The notes: generated by a model from the letters alone, not told the origin. DNA of 64,000 nucleotides from JAJRRH01 sp047638815 (GCA_047638815.1 JBLIMR010000004.1:1-64000), one strand, 5' to 3'; counted from the stretch's first letter, positions 33,611 through 42,840 are shown. Translations and numbers: made by a program.

Positions 33611-33647
33611 GTAAAATATATTAGCAATAGATGGTAAATATATTAAC
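33611..33647. promoter_or_regulatory. Candidate operator repeats upstream of the LexA-like gene
   Basis: Two near-identical AT-rich direct repeats, GTAAAATATATTAG (33611-33624) and GTAAATATATTAAC (33634-33647), start 23 nt apart, i.e. about two helical turns, immediately before the repressor ATG. Placement suits autoregulation. No binding evidence exists and AT-rich repeats can arise by chance. Confidence 0.35.
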
Positions 33648-33858
33648 TATTTTTGAATCGACAAAAAAAAGGGTTGAGGGACGAGAGATTAGCAGAATAT
33701 CTTTTGAATTTTTATACTGTTTTGAAAACTCTCATCCCCCGGCCCTTTTATCTGTCAAATACTCCCCTTTAAAAACAAAAAATATGAATACTCAAATAAA
33801 TAAAGGCGTTAGGTTTTTTAGTTGGTTTTTTTCTTGGAAAGGTTTTCATTAGAATGTG

Positions 33859-33994
33859 GCCCGATAATTTTCACGAGATTCTTCGGTTCCCGAGAAATCG
33901 GGACGAACGTGTCTCCCTCTGAATGACGTCAATCTATGGACGTCATTCAGAACGGAGCGAAGTGCAGTGAAGAATCTCGTCAAAATTATCGGGC
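33859..33994. repeat. Palindromic element B (between LexA-like gene and Pol IV)
   Basis: Outer arms GCCCGATAATTTT...AAAATTATCGGGC enclose two inner perfect hairpins: TCCCGA-GAAA-TCGGGA (33888-33903) and CTGAATGACGTC/GACGTCATTCAG (33919-33950). The result is a cloverleaf-like fold of 136 nt. It lies in the leader between the divergent repressor and polymerase genes. A 22-codon frame at 33784, just before it, has no independent support. Confidence 0.85.
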
Positions 33995-34082
33995 TGCATT
34001 CATTTGAAGGTTGTATGCCAAAAAACCAATTAAAAAGACCCGCCCCTTACCTCTTTCCCCCGTCCCCTTTTAAAAAAAAAAC

Positions 34083-35297
34083 ATGAACAAAACAATAATA
34101 CACATGGACTTGGACACCTTCTTCGTCTCTTGTGAGCGGCTATTGGATCCATCACTCAATAACAAACCTGTACTCGTTGGAGGAACAGGAAACAGAGGAG
34201 TTGTCTCTGCGTGTAGTTATGAAACGAGACTGTTTGGCGTGTATTCCGGTATGCCTATGCGTATGGCAAAAATGCTTTGTCCGGAAGCCACTGTGATAAA
34301 AGGCAATGGTGGTATATATGGCAAATATTCCAAAATGGTCACGGACATCATCAAGGAAGAAGCTCCCCTTTATGAGAAATCCTCTGTCGATGAATTCTAT
34401 ATCGACATGACGGGAATGGATCGTTTTTTTGGTGCTCACAAATGGGCCGTGGAATTACGTCAAAGAATTATTCGAGAGACCAATCTCCCCATTTCACTGG
34501 GCATGTCGAGTTCGAAAACCGTTGCCAAAATAAGCACAGGTGAAGCCAAGCCCAATGGTTTTTTAAAAATAGAAAGAGGTCAAGAGAAGCCATTTCTCGC
34601 TCCCTTATCCGTCAAGAAGATCCCTATGGTAGGAGATAAAACTTATAAGATGCTTCGTGACATGGGTGTAGAAAAAATAAAAACCATACAGGAGATGCCG
34701 ATGGATCTCATGCGTAGAATTATGGGTAAAAATGGTGTGGCTATTTGGAAAAAAGCACAAGGAATAGACAATAACCCCATCATCCCTTATCACGAAAAAA
34801 AATCAATCTCCTCCTCTCTCACTTTTGGAAAAGATAGTACGGATGTGAAGCGATTGAAAGAAATATTATGTGCGATGACCGAAAAGCTTTCCTACTACCT
34901 AAGGATGGGAAACAAGCTTACCGCCTGCGTATCGGTGACCGTGAGATACTCCGACTTCGACACCCACAGCCGACAATCCAGAATAGACCATACGGCAAAT
35001 GATCATACCCTTATTGAAATAGTCATGGGGCTTTTTGATAAACTCTACACTCGAAGGGTGCTTGTGAGATTGGTTGGCGTAAGGTTTAGTCATCTCGTGG
35101 ATGGAGGTTATCAAATCAACCTGTTCGAAGACCCTGAGGAGATGGTCAAATTATATCAAGCCATGGACAAAATAAGAGATCGATATGGGCAGAACGCTAT
35201 AAGAAGAGTGTCTGGAATGGACACTACGGGCATAGGCCAATTTTCAAATCCGTTTAATGGAGAACCGAATTTTGTTCCCGCTCATCGAAGGATCTGA
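34083..35297 (+). CDS. dinB: Y-family DNA polymerase IV
   Basis: 404 residues. Translesion polymerase. Catalytic carboxylates are in IIHMDLDTFFVSCERL and KSSVDEFYIDMTGMDRFFG (Asp-Glu pair). GVVSACSYETRLFGVYSGMPM is the fingers region, and ISLGMSSSKTVAKISTGEAKPNG and VKKIPMVGDKTYKMLRDMG (helix-hairpin) follow. The little-finger domain is SISSSLTFGKDSTDV to about residue 340. A clamp-binding motif is not obvious; GQFSNPF near the end is a weak candidate. An A-rich tract lies directly before the ATG. Confidence 0.94.
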   Translation: MNKTIIHMDLDTFFVSCERLLDPSLNNKPVLVGGTGNRGVVSACSYETRLFGVYSGMPMRMAKMLCPEATVIKGNGGIYGKYSKMVTDIIKEEAPLYEKSSVDEFYIDMTGMDRFFGAHKWAVELRQRIIRETNLPISLGMSSSKTVAKISTGEAKPNGFLKIERGQEKPFLAPLSVKKIPMVGDKTYKMLRDMGVEKIKTIQEMPMDLMRRIMGKNGVAIWKKAQGIDNNPIIPYHEKKSISSSLTFGKDSTDVKRLKEILCAMTEKLSYYLRMGNKLTACVSVTVRYSDFDTHSRQSRIDHTANDHTLIEIVMGLFDKLYTRRVLVRLVGVRFSHLVDGGYQINLFEDPEEMVKLYQAMDKIRDRYGQNAIRRVSGMDTTGIGQFSNPFNGEPNFVPAHRRI

Positions 35298-35342
35298 AGG
35301 AATTGATAATGGAGAATGAGGAGAGTTTCTTAGGGGTCTTAT

Positions 35343-35476
35343 CCCGATAATTTTGGTGAGATTCTTCGGTTCCCGAGAAATCGGGACGAACGTGCCTCCC
35401 CCTGAATGACGTCAATCAATGGACGTCATTCAGAGCAGAACGAAGTGGAGCGAAGAATCTCACCAAAGTTATCGGG
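35343..35476. repeat. Palindromic element C (between Pol IV and DnaE)
   Basis: Same plan as element B: outer arms CCCGATAATTTTGGTGAG and CTCACCAAAGTTATCGGG, inner hairpins TCCCGA-GAAA-TCGGGA and CTGAATGACGTC/GACGTCATTCAG. The outer stem carries GGTGAG/CTCACC where element A has GACGAG/CTCGTC, that is, both sides changed together. Confidence 0.85.
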
Positions 35477-35593
35477 CCCTTCGCCATGAAAAATCGCTAC
35501 AGCTCTAAATAAAACACAAAACATTAATATATGCTTGGCTACATTTTCAATTAGCGAAGTGAAACGAAGCGACTCAATTTTCAATTAAACGAA

Positions 35594-38563
35594 GTGTATA
35601 TAAGTTGCCACACATATTACAGCCTAAAGTACGGCACTATATCTCCCCAGGAAATAATCGAAGAGGCGGAGAAGAATGGGGTAAAAACATTGGTGATAAC
35701 AGACATCAACAATACTTCCGTTGCTTTTGATGTGCTCAGACGCGTACAGAAATTGGATCTGAAAATACTTGTAGGCATCGATTTTAGAAATGGGGCAAAA
35801 CAAGAGTTTATTGGTATTGCCAAAAACAATGAGGGATTCTACGAACTCAACGTTTTTCTCTCCACTCATGTACACAACAAAGAAGACATTCCATCCAAAG
35901 CGCCTGAGTTCAAAAATAGTTGGGTGGTTTATCCTTATGGTCATATCGAACCCCATGAACTGAGAGAAAATGAGTTCGTAGGACTTAGGCCCAATCAAGT
36001 CAACAAGCTGCTTTTTAACCAATGGAAAAATCATCAAGACAAGATGGTCGTATTGGCACCCGTAACTTTTAGAGATAAAAAAGACTTTAACTGCCATCGT
36101 ATTCTTCGTGCCATTGACAACAATGCACTCCTTAGTCAGATGCCAAAAACAGAGCAAGCTCAACCGGATGAAATCATGATGCCCGAACAAGAGCTTAAAG
36201 AAATTTTCAACCGCTACCCCCTACTCATTTCTAATACTGAGAAGATCTTGAGTACCTCCTCTTTCGAATTCGATTTCAAAATGGAAGGAAAACACAACAA
36301 TAAACAAACGTATACAGGCAATGCCGATTTGGATTTCAAATTCATGCGGCACCTGTGTTATAAAGGCATTCCCTATCGTTACAAAAAAGTGAGTGAACGG
36401 ATTCTCAAACGTATAGACAAAGAGCTTAATATCATCAGAGAAAAAAATTATGTCTCTTACTTTCTCATCGCGTGGAAGATTGTAAAATACGCTCGAAATC
36501 GCGGGTATTTCTATGTCGGTCGAGGCAGTGGCGCAAACAGCATTGCATCCTATCTCATGCGCATCACGGACGTGGATCCGATAGAATTGGATCTATACTT
36601 CGAGCGATTCATCAATCTCTTCAGAAAAAATCCGCCCGACTTTGACATTGATTTTTCTTGGAAAGAACGAGAAGATGTTACTGACTTTATATTCCGCACT
36701 TTCCCCAACAGCACCTTGCTGGCTGCATATAGCACTTTCAAGACACGCTCTGTCATCAGAGAGATTGCCAAGGTTTTTGGCTTACCAGAACAGGAGATAA
36801 AAAAAATGCAAAAGTATGCGGTTGGACAAGATGATGTTGGTCGGCTGATTGTGAAATATGCCAAATACATTCAGGGCTTTCCAAGTCACTTGACGGTACA
36901 TTCAGCAGGCATCATTATTTCTGAAAAAGATATCAGACATTACAGCGCTACGTTCATGCCGCCAAAAGGATTTCAAACCACGCATTTCGACATGCATATC
37001 GCGGAAGATATTGGCTTATACAAATTTGATATTCTAGGTCAAAGAGGACTTGCGAAGATAAAAGATACGCTTAGCATCATCAAAGAAAACAAACCTGGAA
37101 TCACCATTGACATTCACGATATAGCCAAGTTGAAAAAAGACATCCCCTCTAACAACCTCTTGAAAAATGCCGCTGCCATTGGATGTTTTTATGTAGAATC
37201 TCCTGCCATGAGAATGCTCCTGCGTAAACTTCATGTGGATGATTATCTCGCTCTGGTGGCTGCTAGTTCTGTCATCCGTCCGGGGGTTGCACAAAGTGGC
37301 ATGATGCGAGAATACATCCTGCGCCACAGAAACATGGACCGAAGAAAGTGGGCCAAGAAGACTTTTCCTATTCTTTACGAACTTATGCCCGACACCTATG
37401 GCGTAATGGTCTATCAAGAAGATGTGATAAAGGTGGCGCATCATTTTGCCGGTTTGGGTCTGGGTGAAGCGGATGTTTTACGTAGAGGTATGAGCGGAAA
37501 GTTTCGCTCGCGAGGAGAATTTCAATCCGTAAAGGACAAGTTCTTTTCCAACTGCCTCGAAAAAGGAACCAAGTCAGAATACACTCAAGATGTCTGGGAT
37601 CAGATAGAAAGTTTTGCAGGCTACGCTTTTGCCAAGGGGCACTCCGCCAGCTATGCCGTGGAGAGCTATCAATGCCTCTATCTCAAGGCTTATTACCCAC
37701 TCGAATTTATGGTGGCGACAGTAAACAATGGTGGTGGTTTTTATTCCCGCGAATTATATCTACACGAAGCTCGAAGAAAAGGTGCCATTGTTGAATTGCC
37801 ATGCATCAATCAAAGTGATGGCATTACCATCATTCACGACAAAGAAATATACTTGGGGTTCGGCATGATCAATTCCCTCGAAAGACAGACAGTCATCAAC
37901 ATATTAGAATCTCGAAACATGGAAGGCTACTTCGATGATCTTCCTGACTTCCTGTCTCGCGTTAGCATCTCTCTCGAGCAATTGATCTTATTGATAAAAA
38001 TCAGTGCATTTCGATTTACAAAAAGAGGAAAAAAAGAACTTATGTGGGACGCTCACCTCCTACTCAGCAAACAGAAAAAAACCAATCCACAAGCTTCATT
38101 ATTTAAACTAAAAAACAAAGAATACACCTTACCAAAACTCTGGCAACACGAACTTGAAGATGCTTATGACGAGATCGAATTATTGGGGTTTATGGTCAGT
38201 AAATCTCCTTTCTTTTTGGCCACAGAATTGCCCCATAAAGAAATGCGTTCCAGACTTTTCCCAAATCACCTCGATGAAGTGATAACGATGATCGGATACC
38301 TCGTTCATATCAAAGGCACTAAGACCCGAAATGGCAAGCGTATGAACTTTGGCACCTTTGTAGACCTCGAAGGCGAATGGATAGACACCGTATCCTTTCC
38401 ACAAATAGCCGCGCAATATCCCTTCAAAGGCCCAGGATGTTATGTCCTGCAAGGAAAAGTAACTGAGGAGTTCGGCTTTTATAGCTTGGAGCTTAGTGGC
38501 AATTGGCGGATACCGAGTAAGAACCTTGACGAAGTGCAGACTACTCGGCTGAAGCCTGTTTGA
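35594..38563 (+). CDS. Short DnaE-type DNA polymerase III alpha subunit (probably error-prone)
   Basis: 989 residues, against about 1,160 for replicative DnaE1. The N-terminal PHP domain (1 to about 200) has CHTYYSLKYGTIS and LVITDINNTSVAF, lacking most PHP metal histidines. The catalytic Asp pair is in PPDFDIDFSWKERED, the third Asp in YKFDILGQRGLAKI; VGRGSGANSIASYL and FAKGHSASYAVESYQ are further core motifs. An OB fold (about 895-975) ends the protein, with no tau-binding tail visible. It starts with GTG at 35594, inside a repeated CAATTA..CGAAGTG segment. Its neighbours, LexA-like and Pol IV genes, indicate damage-induced mutagenesis. Confidence 0.88.
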   Translation: MYISCHTYYSLKYGTISPQEIIEEAEKNGVKTLVITDINNTSVAFDVLRRVQKLDLKILVGIDFRNGAKQEFIGIAKNNEGFYELNVFLSTHVHNKEDIPSKAPEFKNSWVVYPYGHIEPHELRENEFVGLRPNQVNKLLFNQWKNHQDKMVVLAPVTFRDKKDFNCHRILRAIDNNALLSQMPKTEQAQPDEIMMPEQELKEIFNRYPLLISNTEKILSTSSFEFDFKMEGKHNNKQTYTGNADLDFKFMRHLCYKGIPYRYKKVSERILKRIDKELNIIREKNYVSYFLIAWKIVKYARNRGYFYVGRGSGANSIASYLMRITDVDPIELDLYFERFINLFRKNPPDFDIDFSWKEREDVTDFIFRTFPNSTLLAAYSTFKTRSVIREIAKVFGLPEQEIKKMQKYAVGQDDVGRLIVKYAKYIQGFPSHLTVHSAGIIISEKDIRHYSATFMPPKGFQTTHFDMHIAEDIGLYKFDILGQRGLAKIKDTLSIIKENKPGITIDIHDIAKLKKDIPSNNLLKNAAAIGCFYVESPAMRMLLRKLHVDDYLALVAASSVIRPGVAQSGMMREYILRHRNMDRRKWAKKTFPILYELMPDTYGVMVYQEDVIKVAHHFAGLGLGEADVLRRGMSGKFRSRGEFQSVKDKFFSNCLEKGTKSEYTQDVWDQIESFAGYAFAKGHSASYAVESYQCLYLKAYYPLEFMVATVNNGGGFYSRELYLHEARRKGAIVELPCINQSDGITIIHDKEIYLGFGMINSLERQTVINILESRNMEGYFDDLPDFLSRVSISLEQLILLIKISAFRFTKRGKKELMWDAHLLLSKQKKTNPQASLFKLKNKEYTLPKLWQHELEDAYDEIELLGFMVSKSPFFLATELPHKEMRSRLFPNHLDEVITMIGYLVHIKGTKTRNGKRMNFGTFVDLEGEWIDTVSFPQIAAQYPFKGPGCYVLQGKVTEEFGFYSLELSGNWRIPSKNLDEVQTTRLKPV

Positions 38564-38769
38564 GATAATTACGAATTACGAATCGGGGAATTACGAATTG
38601 AAAATAAGCCCCTATAATCGATATTATTTAATTCAGCGAGTGTGAAATAATTTTGGGTTTTCACAACGTTCTCTATATGTTTGCCTAGAATTACCAGATT
38701 TTTCAGCACTATTCTACTATTCTGTATCACTAAATAATCCACTATCTTCGCACGCTTTAGCGAAGAAAG

Positions 38770-40908
38770 ATGTTTACGTACGACCCACAGACAGCCAAAG
38801 AACTAGAGTTCGACAAGATCAAGGAATTACTCCTAGGGTATTGTGTGGCTGAAACTTCGCAAAAGACGGTCGAACAATTAAAGCCTTATCAAACACTCAA
38901 AGAAGTTGACAGGGAGTTGGGATTGACAGATGAGATGAAAACCATCAAAAATCATCCTGAAGGTGGATTTCCTAGAATTGACTTTGAAGATCTGACTCCA
39001 GAAATAAAAAAGCTTCGAATCGAAGGATACATCCTGCCTCTAGAAGCCTTCGTGAAATTGCTACGGAACTCAAGACTCTGTAACGAACTCATTGAGTACA
39101 TGGAAGAGCGGGAAGGAATGTATCCGCACATGGAGATGATTTTCAAGCGAGCTGGGAATTCGGATATCATCATAAAATCCATCGAAGAAGTCTTTGATGC
39201 GAAAATGCATATCAAGAATGATGCATCTCCGGAATTATTCCAAATTCGAACAAGCATCAGAATCACAAAAAGAGAAATCAATAAAAACTTCGATCAGGTA
39301 TTAAAAAAACTGCTGGACAAAGGATATCTTGGGGATACAAAAGAGACATTCATTAATGACCGAAGGGTTCTCACTGTTGTCTCAAACTACAAGCGTAAAA
39401 TTCCTGGTAATAATTTAGGAACTTCAAAAACTGGTGGACTAAGTTATATTGAGCCTCAAGTGAATGAGCATTTGAACAGAGATTTAGATTCTTTGTTTGT
39501 ACAGGAAAGAGATGAAATTCTAAGAATATTAAAAGTCTTAACCAAGAAGATTAAAAAGGAACTCCCACTGATTAAGGCTTGTCAAAAATTACTTAATCGC
39601 TTGGATTTTATCCAGGCCAAATTTAGACTAGCGACCAGTATCAATGGTATAAAGCCTAAGAGTTCAGAGGAAACCATCATCGATATGATTGATGCTATTC
39701 ATCCCCTTCTCTACCTCAACAACAAAAAAGATGGCAAAAAGACATTTCCGCAATCTGTGGTTATGGATAAAGTCAGCCACTTCTTGGTCATATCTGGGCC
39801 CAATGCCGGAGGGAAATCAATTACTCTTAAGACCATTGGACTATTGCAACTAATGTGGCAATCAGGATTGATGGTTCCTGTTCATCACAACAGCACTTTT
39901 GGATGGTTCGAACAAGTATTGTCTGACATTGGTGACAATCAGAGTATCGAAAACCAACTGAGTACTTACAGCTATCGTCTAAATAGAATGAACTATTTTT
40001 TGAAGGAAGCCAACCCAACAAGCATGCTTCTTTTGGATGAATTTGGTTCTGGATCAGATCCCGAACTTGGTGGTGCATTGGCTGAAGCAATATTTGAATC
40101 CTTGTATAAGAAAAAGACTTTCGCAATTTTAACAACGCATTACGCAAACATAAAACTGAAAGCTTCCTCCCTAGGGAAAGCCATCAATGCATGCATGTTA
40201 TTTGATCGAGAGACCTTGGCTCCTTCCTTTATGTTGTCTATCGGTCAACCTGGAAGTTCATTCACCTTTGAAGTTGCTAAAATGAATGGCATTCCCGATC
40301 ACATTTTGGCAAACGCAAAACAAAAACTCAGCAAGGAAAGAGTACAAATGGATCAACTGATTGCAACCCTTCAAAAGGAAAAATCAACCTACGAAAGAAG
40401 GAACCAAAGTCTTAAGGACAAAGAATTTTATTCCTCCCAGATGAAGGATGAATTCGAAGATCGAATTGCAGAAGTGAAGGAACAGAAACAGTCTCAAAGA
40501 GAAGTCATACAAAAAAACAATCAGCATATTATTGCAGGTAAAAAAATGGCCCAGTTTGTAAAACAGTTTGAAGGTGGAAGAGCAAACAAAGGGTTACTCA
40601 CCGAAGTGAAAAAATATTTGGCTATTGAAAAGAGCAAGATAGATCAGGTGGACGAAAAGCAGGTACTTAAATCAAAAAGACAAGGTCAGAAAAAACTGAA
40701 AAACACTTCGGTTACGCTCAGTGACCTTAAAAAGGAAAGAGGGAACAGTATTACTCCTCAAAGACCCATCGATATTGGAGATAAAGTTAGAATTAAAACT
40801 ACCAAGCAAAAAGGTGTTGTCGAATCCATTGAAAAGAACAAGGTATTTGTCATAGTAGGAAATTTCATGATTCAATCAAGACTTAGTGATCTTGATCTTA
40901 TTGGTTGA
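38770..40908 (+). CDS. mutS2: MutS2-type ATPase without Smr domain
   Basis: 712 residues. MutS core and clamp helices (about 1-320), then the ATPase: Walker A ISGPNAGGKSITLKTIGLL, SDIGDNQSIENQLSTYSYRL, Walker B LLLDEFGSGSDPELGGALAEA and ILTTHYANIKL. A long coiled coil follows (about 510-600) and a KOW-like end (GDKVRIKTTKQKGVVESIEKNK). The Smr nuclease domain of typical MutS2 is absent, as in many Bacteroidota. MutS2 acts on branched DNA or stalled ribosomes rather than mismatches. Its stop codon lies within the left inverted repeat of the next element. Confidence 0.9.
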   Translation: MFTYDPQTAKELEFDKIKELLLGYCVAETSQKTVEQLKPYQTLKEVDRELGLTDEMKTIKNHPEGGFPRIDFEDLTPEIKKLRIEGYILPLEAFVKLLRNSRLCNELIEYMEEREGMYPHMEMIFKRAGNSDIIIKSIEEVFDAKMHIKNDASPELFQIRTSIRITKREINKNFDQVLKKLLDKGYLGDTKETFINDRRVLTVVSNYKRKIPGNNLGTSKTGGLSYIEPQVNEHLNRDLDSLFVQERDEILRILKVLTKKIKKELPLIKACQKLLNRLDFIQAKFRLATSINGIKPKSSEETIIDMIDAIHPLLYLNNKKDGKKTFPQSVVMDKVSHFLVISGPNAGGKSITLKTIGLLQLMWQSGLMVPVHHNSTFGWFEQVLSDIGDNQSIENQLSTYSYRLNRMNYFLKEANPTSMLLLDEFGSGSDPELGGALAEAIFESLYKKKTFAILTTHYANIKLKASSLGKAINACMLFDRETLAPSFMLSIGQPGSSFTFEVAKMNGIPDHILANAKQKLSKERVQMDQLIATLQKEKSTYERRNQSLKDKEFYSSQMKDEFEDRIAEVKEQKQSQREVIQKNNQHIIAGKKMAQFVKQFEGGRANKGLLTEVKKYLAIEKSKIDQVDEKQVLKSKRQGQKKLKNTSVTLSDLKKERGNSITPQRPIDIGDKVRIKTTKQKGVVESIEKNKVFVIVGNFMIQSRLSDLDLIG

Positions 40909-41466
40909 TTGGTTTGTTGGTTCGCTTTGCTCATTGGTGACTGGTTATTGGTTTGGAATAGGCTTTTCGTCTTCATATCTATTAGCCAAAATATTTAATT
41001 CTCCTTTTTCATTTTTTTCAGATAATTAATATAGCCGTTAAGCAATTTAAGGCAACTTTCGTAGATGATAATAAAACGCTTATAATCTTCCATAGATAAA
41101 AGTTTACAATCAAATGCCGTAATCAAATGTTCTTTAGATTCTGACAAAGATCCGCGTGCAATTCTACAAAATTGAATGTTTTCCTGAAAGAGAAACCTCC
41201 CATGACCTTCCGCTATATTGACCGTTACAGATCGACTTGATTGGATGAGCTGATCCTTCAATCTGAATTTTTCGTCTAGGGGTAATGATTTACAAAAAAT
41301 AAACATCTCGTTTTTAAACTTCCGTGCAACTTTCCATACCTCTAATTCGGTAAAATCTTTCATTCTTAAATATCCCAAATCAAAGTAATACAACAACAAT
41401 ACGCGAAGCAAACCACTTAACCAATGAGCAAAGCGAACCAATGAGCGAAGCGAACCAATCAACCAA
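40901..41466. mobile_element. Inverted-repeat-bounded element carrying a four-helix-bundle gene
   Basis: The left end begins TTGGTTGATTGGTT and continues with TTCGCTTTGCTCATTGGT (40919-40936). The right end is the reverse complement, CCAATGAGCAAAGCGAA then CCAATCAACCAA (41455-41466). The roughly 50-nt arms are rich in TTGGTT repeats. They enclose only one gene, for an S23-type four-helix-bundle protein, and no transposase. The arrangement suggests a small mobile or formerly mobile unit inserted exactly between mutS2 and the DUF937-OmpA gene. Confidence 0.55.
40995..41363 (-). CDS. Four-helix-bundle protein (23S rRNA intervening-sequence family)
   Basis: 122 residues from ATG 41363; the longer frame upstream (to 41498) is translated repeat. 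MKDFTELEVWKVARKFKNEMF, LKDQLIQSSRSVTVNIAEGHGR and LITAFDCKLLSMEDYKRF match the S23/IVP four-helix-bundle family, related to the accessory protein Avd of diversity-generating retroelements. No reverse transcriptase or variable repeat is present. Function unknown; the gene lies alone inside inverted repeats. Confidence 0.85.
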   Translation of the reverse strand: MKDFTELEVWKVARKFKNEMFIFCKSLPLDEKFRLKDQLIQSSRSVTVNIAEGHGRFLFQENIQFCRIARGSLSESKEHLITAFDCKLLSMEDYKRFIIIYESCLKLLNGYINYLKKMKKEN

Positions 41467-41517
41467 AATCCAATATTAATATTACTTTTGTGGCACATAC
41501 ATAATTAAACAAGAAAC

Positions 41518-42780
41518 ATGTCAGTAAACTTACTCGATCTATTTAAAGATCAACTATCTGGAGCAGCTATGAATGGAATTAGCACCATGCTTGGTGAATC
41601 AAAATCTATCACTGGTTCTGCCTTGGGTGGAATAGCAGCAACTCTTCTTGGCTCGTTGGCTGGAAAAGCTTCAACAAGCGATGGTGCAGCTGATCTTCTT
41701 GGAGATCTAGGAAAAGCAGATACAGAGATCTTAGATAACGTCATGGATCTTATGGGTGGTGGAGACTCTACAAATAGCCTTCTTGATACAGGCGAAAGCC
41801 TAGTATCTAATCTATTGGGTGGCAACTCAAATTCTGTAATAGATTCAATAACAGCAATGACCGGCATTGGCAAAGAATCTTCAGGGACATTATTAAAAAT
41901 GGCAGCTCCCTTGTTAATGGGATTTGTTGGAAAATATGTAAAAAACAAAGCCCTTGATGCTGTTGGATTAGGTAAACTAATGGGCAGTCAAAAAGATCAT
42001 ATCAAGAGCGCTATGCCTTCTGGATTATTTGATAGTTTAGGATTCTCTTCTATAGGAGATGCTGCTAAGGATGTAGTTACTGAGGCTGCTGGTGCGGTTT
42101 CTGATGTGACTGATGACGATACTTCAGGTGGTGGGTTCATGAAACCTTTGATAGTTGCTTTAGCACTTCTTGCTTTAGTTTTCTTTGGTTATAAATCTTG
42201 TTCTAGTGGTGAGCATTCTCACGGAGATCAGGGAGATCATGGACATCACACTGAGGAAGTAGAAAAGGCCGTTGACGATGCGATGAGTGAACTTGAAGAT
42301 GATCATTTGGGACTCGAAAAATCTGTACCCGATCATGGAGAAGATATAGAAGCAATGGACACAAAGGGTCTCGGTTTCGTTAAGGGGTCGTGGGCTTATT
42401 CGCTATCAGGTTTCTTAGCACATGGTAATGGTTCTAAAACTTTCACGTTGGATAAGATTCCTTTTGATGGAAAAGATGATGATGAAATATCTGCTGAAGG
42501 AACTGCCCAATTGGAAAATCTTGCAAAGATACTAAACGCTTATCCAAATGTAAACGCAGAAATCCAAGGTCATACTGCGGTTGCTAAAAACGCAATAGGA
42601 AGAACAGGAAAAAAAGCAGCCTCTAAAGCGAGAGCATTATGGGTTCAACTAAAACTTAAGGCCATGGGTGTTGCTGGCTCAAAATTATCCTCTAAAGGAT
42701 ATGCAGACGAAAATTTGATTTCTAGTATAGCCGAAGACGCTGAAGAGCAAAAGAGAATTGTTGTTAAATTCGACAAATAA
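41518..42780 (+). CDS. DUF937-OmpA membrane protein
   Basis: 420 residues. Residues 1 to about 190 are a glycine/serine-rich DUF937 (YidB-like) region with helical repeats (SVNLLDLFKDQLSGAAM, LLKMAAPLLMGFVGKYV). One membrane helix follows (PLIVALALLALVFFGY, about 210-226), then an acidic, histidine-containing linker (HSHGDQGDHGHH). The C-terminal OmpA-like domain (about 310-420) has FTLDKIPFDG, ENLAKILNAYPNVNAEIQGHT and LSSKGYADENL. It would bind peptidoglycan from an inner-membrane anchor. TACTTTTG at 41483-41490 is a good -7 box, just outside the inverted-repeat element. Confidence 0.82.
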   Translation: MSVNLLDLFKDQLSGAAMNGISTMLGESKSITGSALGGIAATLLGSLAGKASTSDGAADLLGDLGKADTEILDNVMDLMGGGDSTNSLLDTGESLVSNLLGGNSNSVIDSITAMTGIGKESSGTLLKMAAPLLMGFVGKYVKNKALDAVGLGKLMGSQKDHIKSAMPSGLFDSLGFSSIGDAAKDVVTEAAGAVSDVTDDDTSGGGFMKPLIVALALLALVFFGYKSCSSGEHSHGDQGDHGHHTEEVEKAVDDAMSELEDDHLGLEKSVPDHGEDIEAMDTKGLGFVKGSWAYSLSGFLAHGNGSKTFTLDKIPFDGKDDDEISAEGTAQLENLAKILNAYPNVNAEIQGHTAVAKNAIGRTGKKAASKARALWVQLKLKAMGVAGSKLSSKGYADENLISSIAEDAEEQKRIVVKFDK

Positions 42781-42803
42781 GTTCTTCGAAATAATTAATT
42801 TAG

Positions 42804-42840
42804 AAAATCCCGTTTCATGATCATGAAGCGGGATTTATTT
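42804..42840 (+). terminator. Hairpin terminator after DUF937-OmpA gene
   Basis: AAAATCCCGTTTCATGA pairs with TCATGAAGCGGGATTT, one G-T pair and no real loop, followed by ATTTTT. A strong rho-independent terminator. Confidence 0.8.

Noticed and set aside
33784..33852. 22-codon frame (MNTQINKGVRFFSWFF...) before Pol IV
   Set aside because: It is short, its leader resembles that of Pol IV, and it ends just before palindromic element B. No codon-use or conservation evidence separates it from chance.
35624..36190. 188-codon open frame on the minus strand
   Set aside because: Antisense of the DnaE N-terminal domain, without any recognisable motif or start context.
38770..40908. MutS2 truncated by the inverted-repeat element
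   Set aside because: The KOW-like C-terminal end is complete and Smr-less MutS2 of this length is usual in Bacteroidota; the repeat affects at most the last residues.
40995..41466. A diversity-generating retroelement
   Set aside because: The four-helix-bundle protein is Avd-like in fold only; no reverse transcriptase, template repeat or variable repeat is present.
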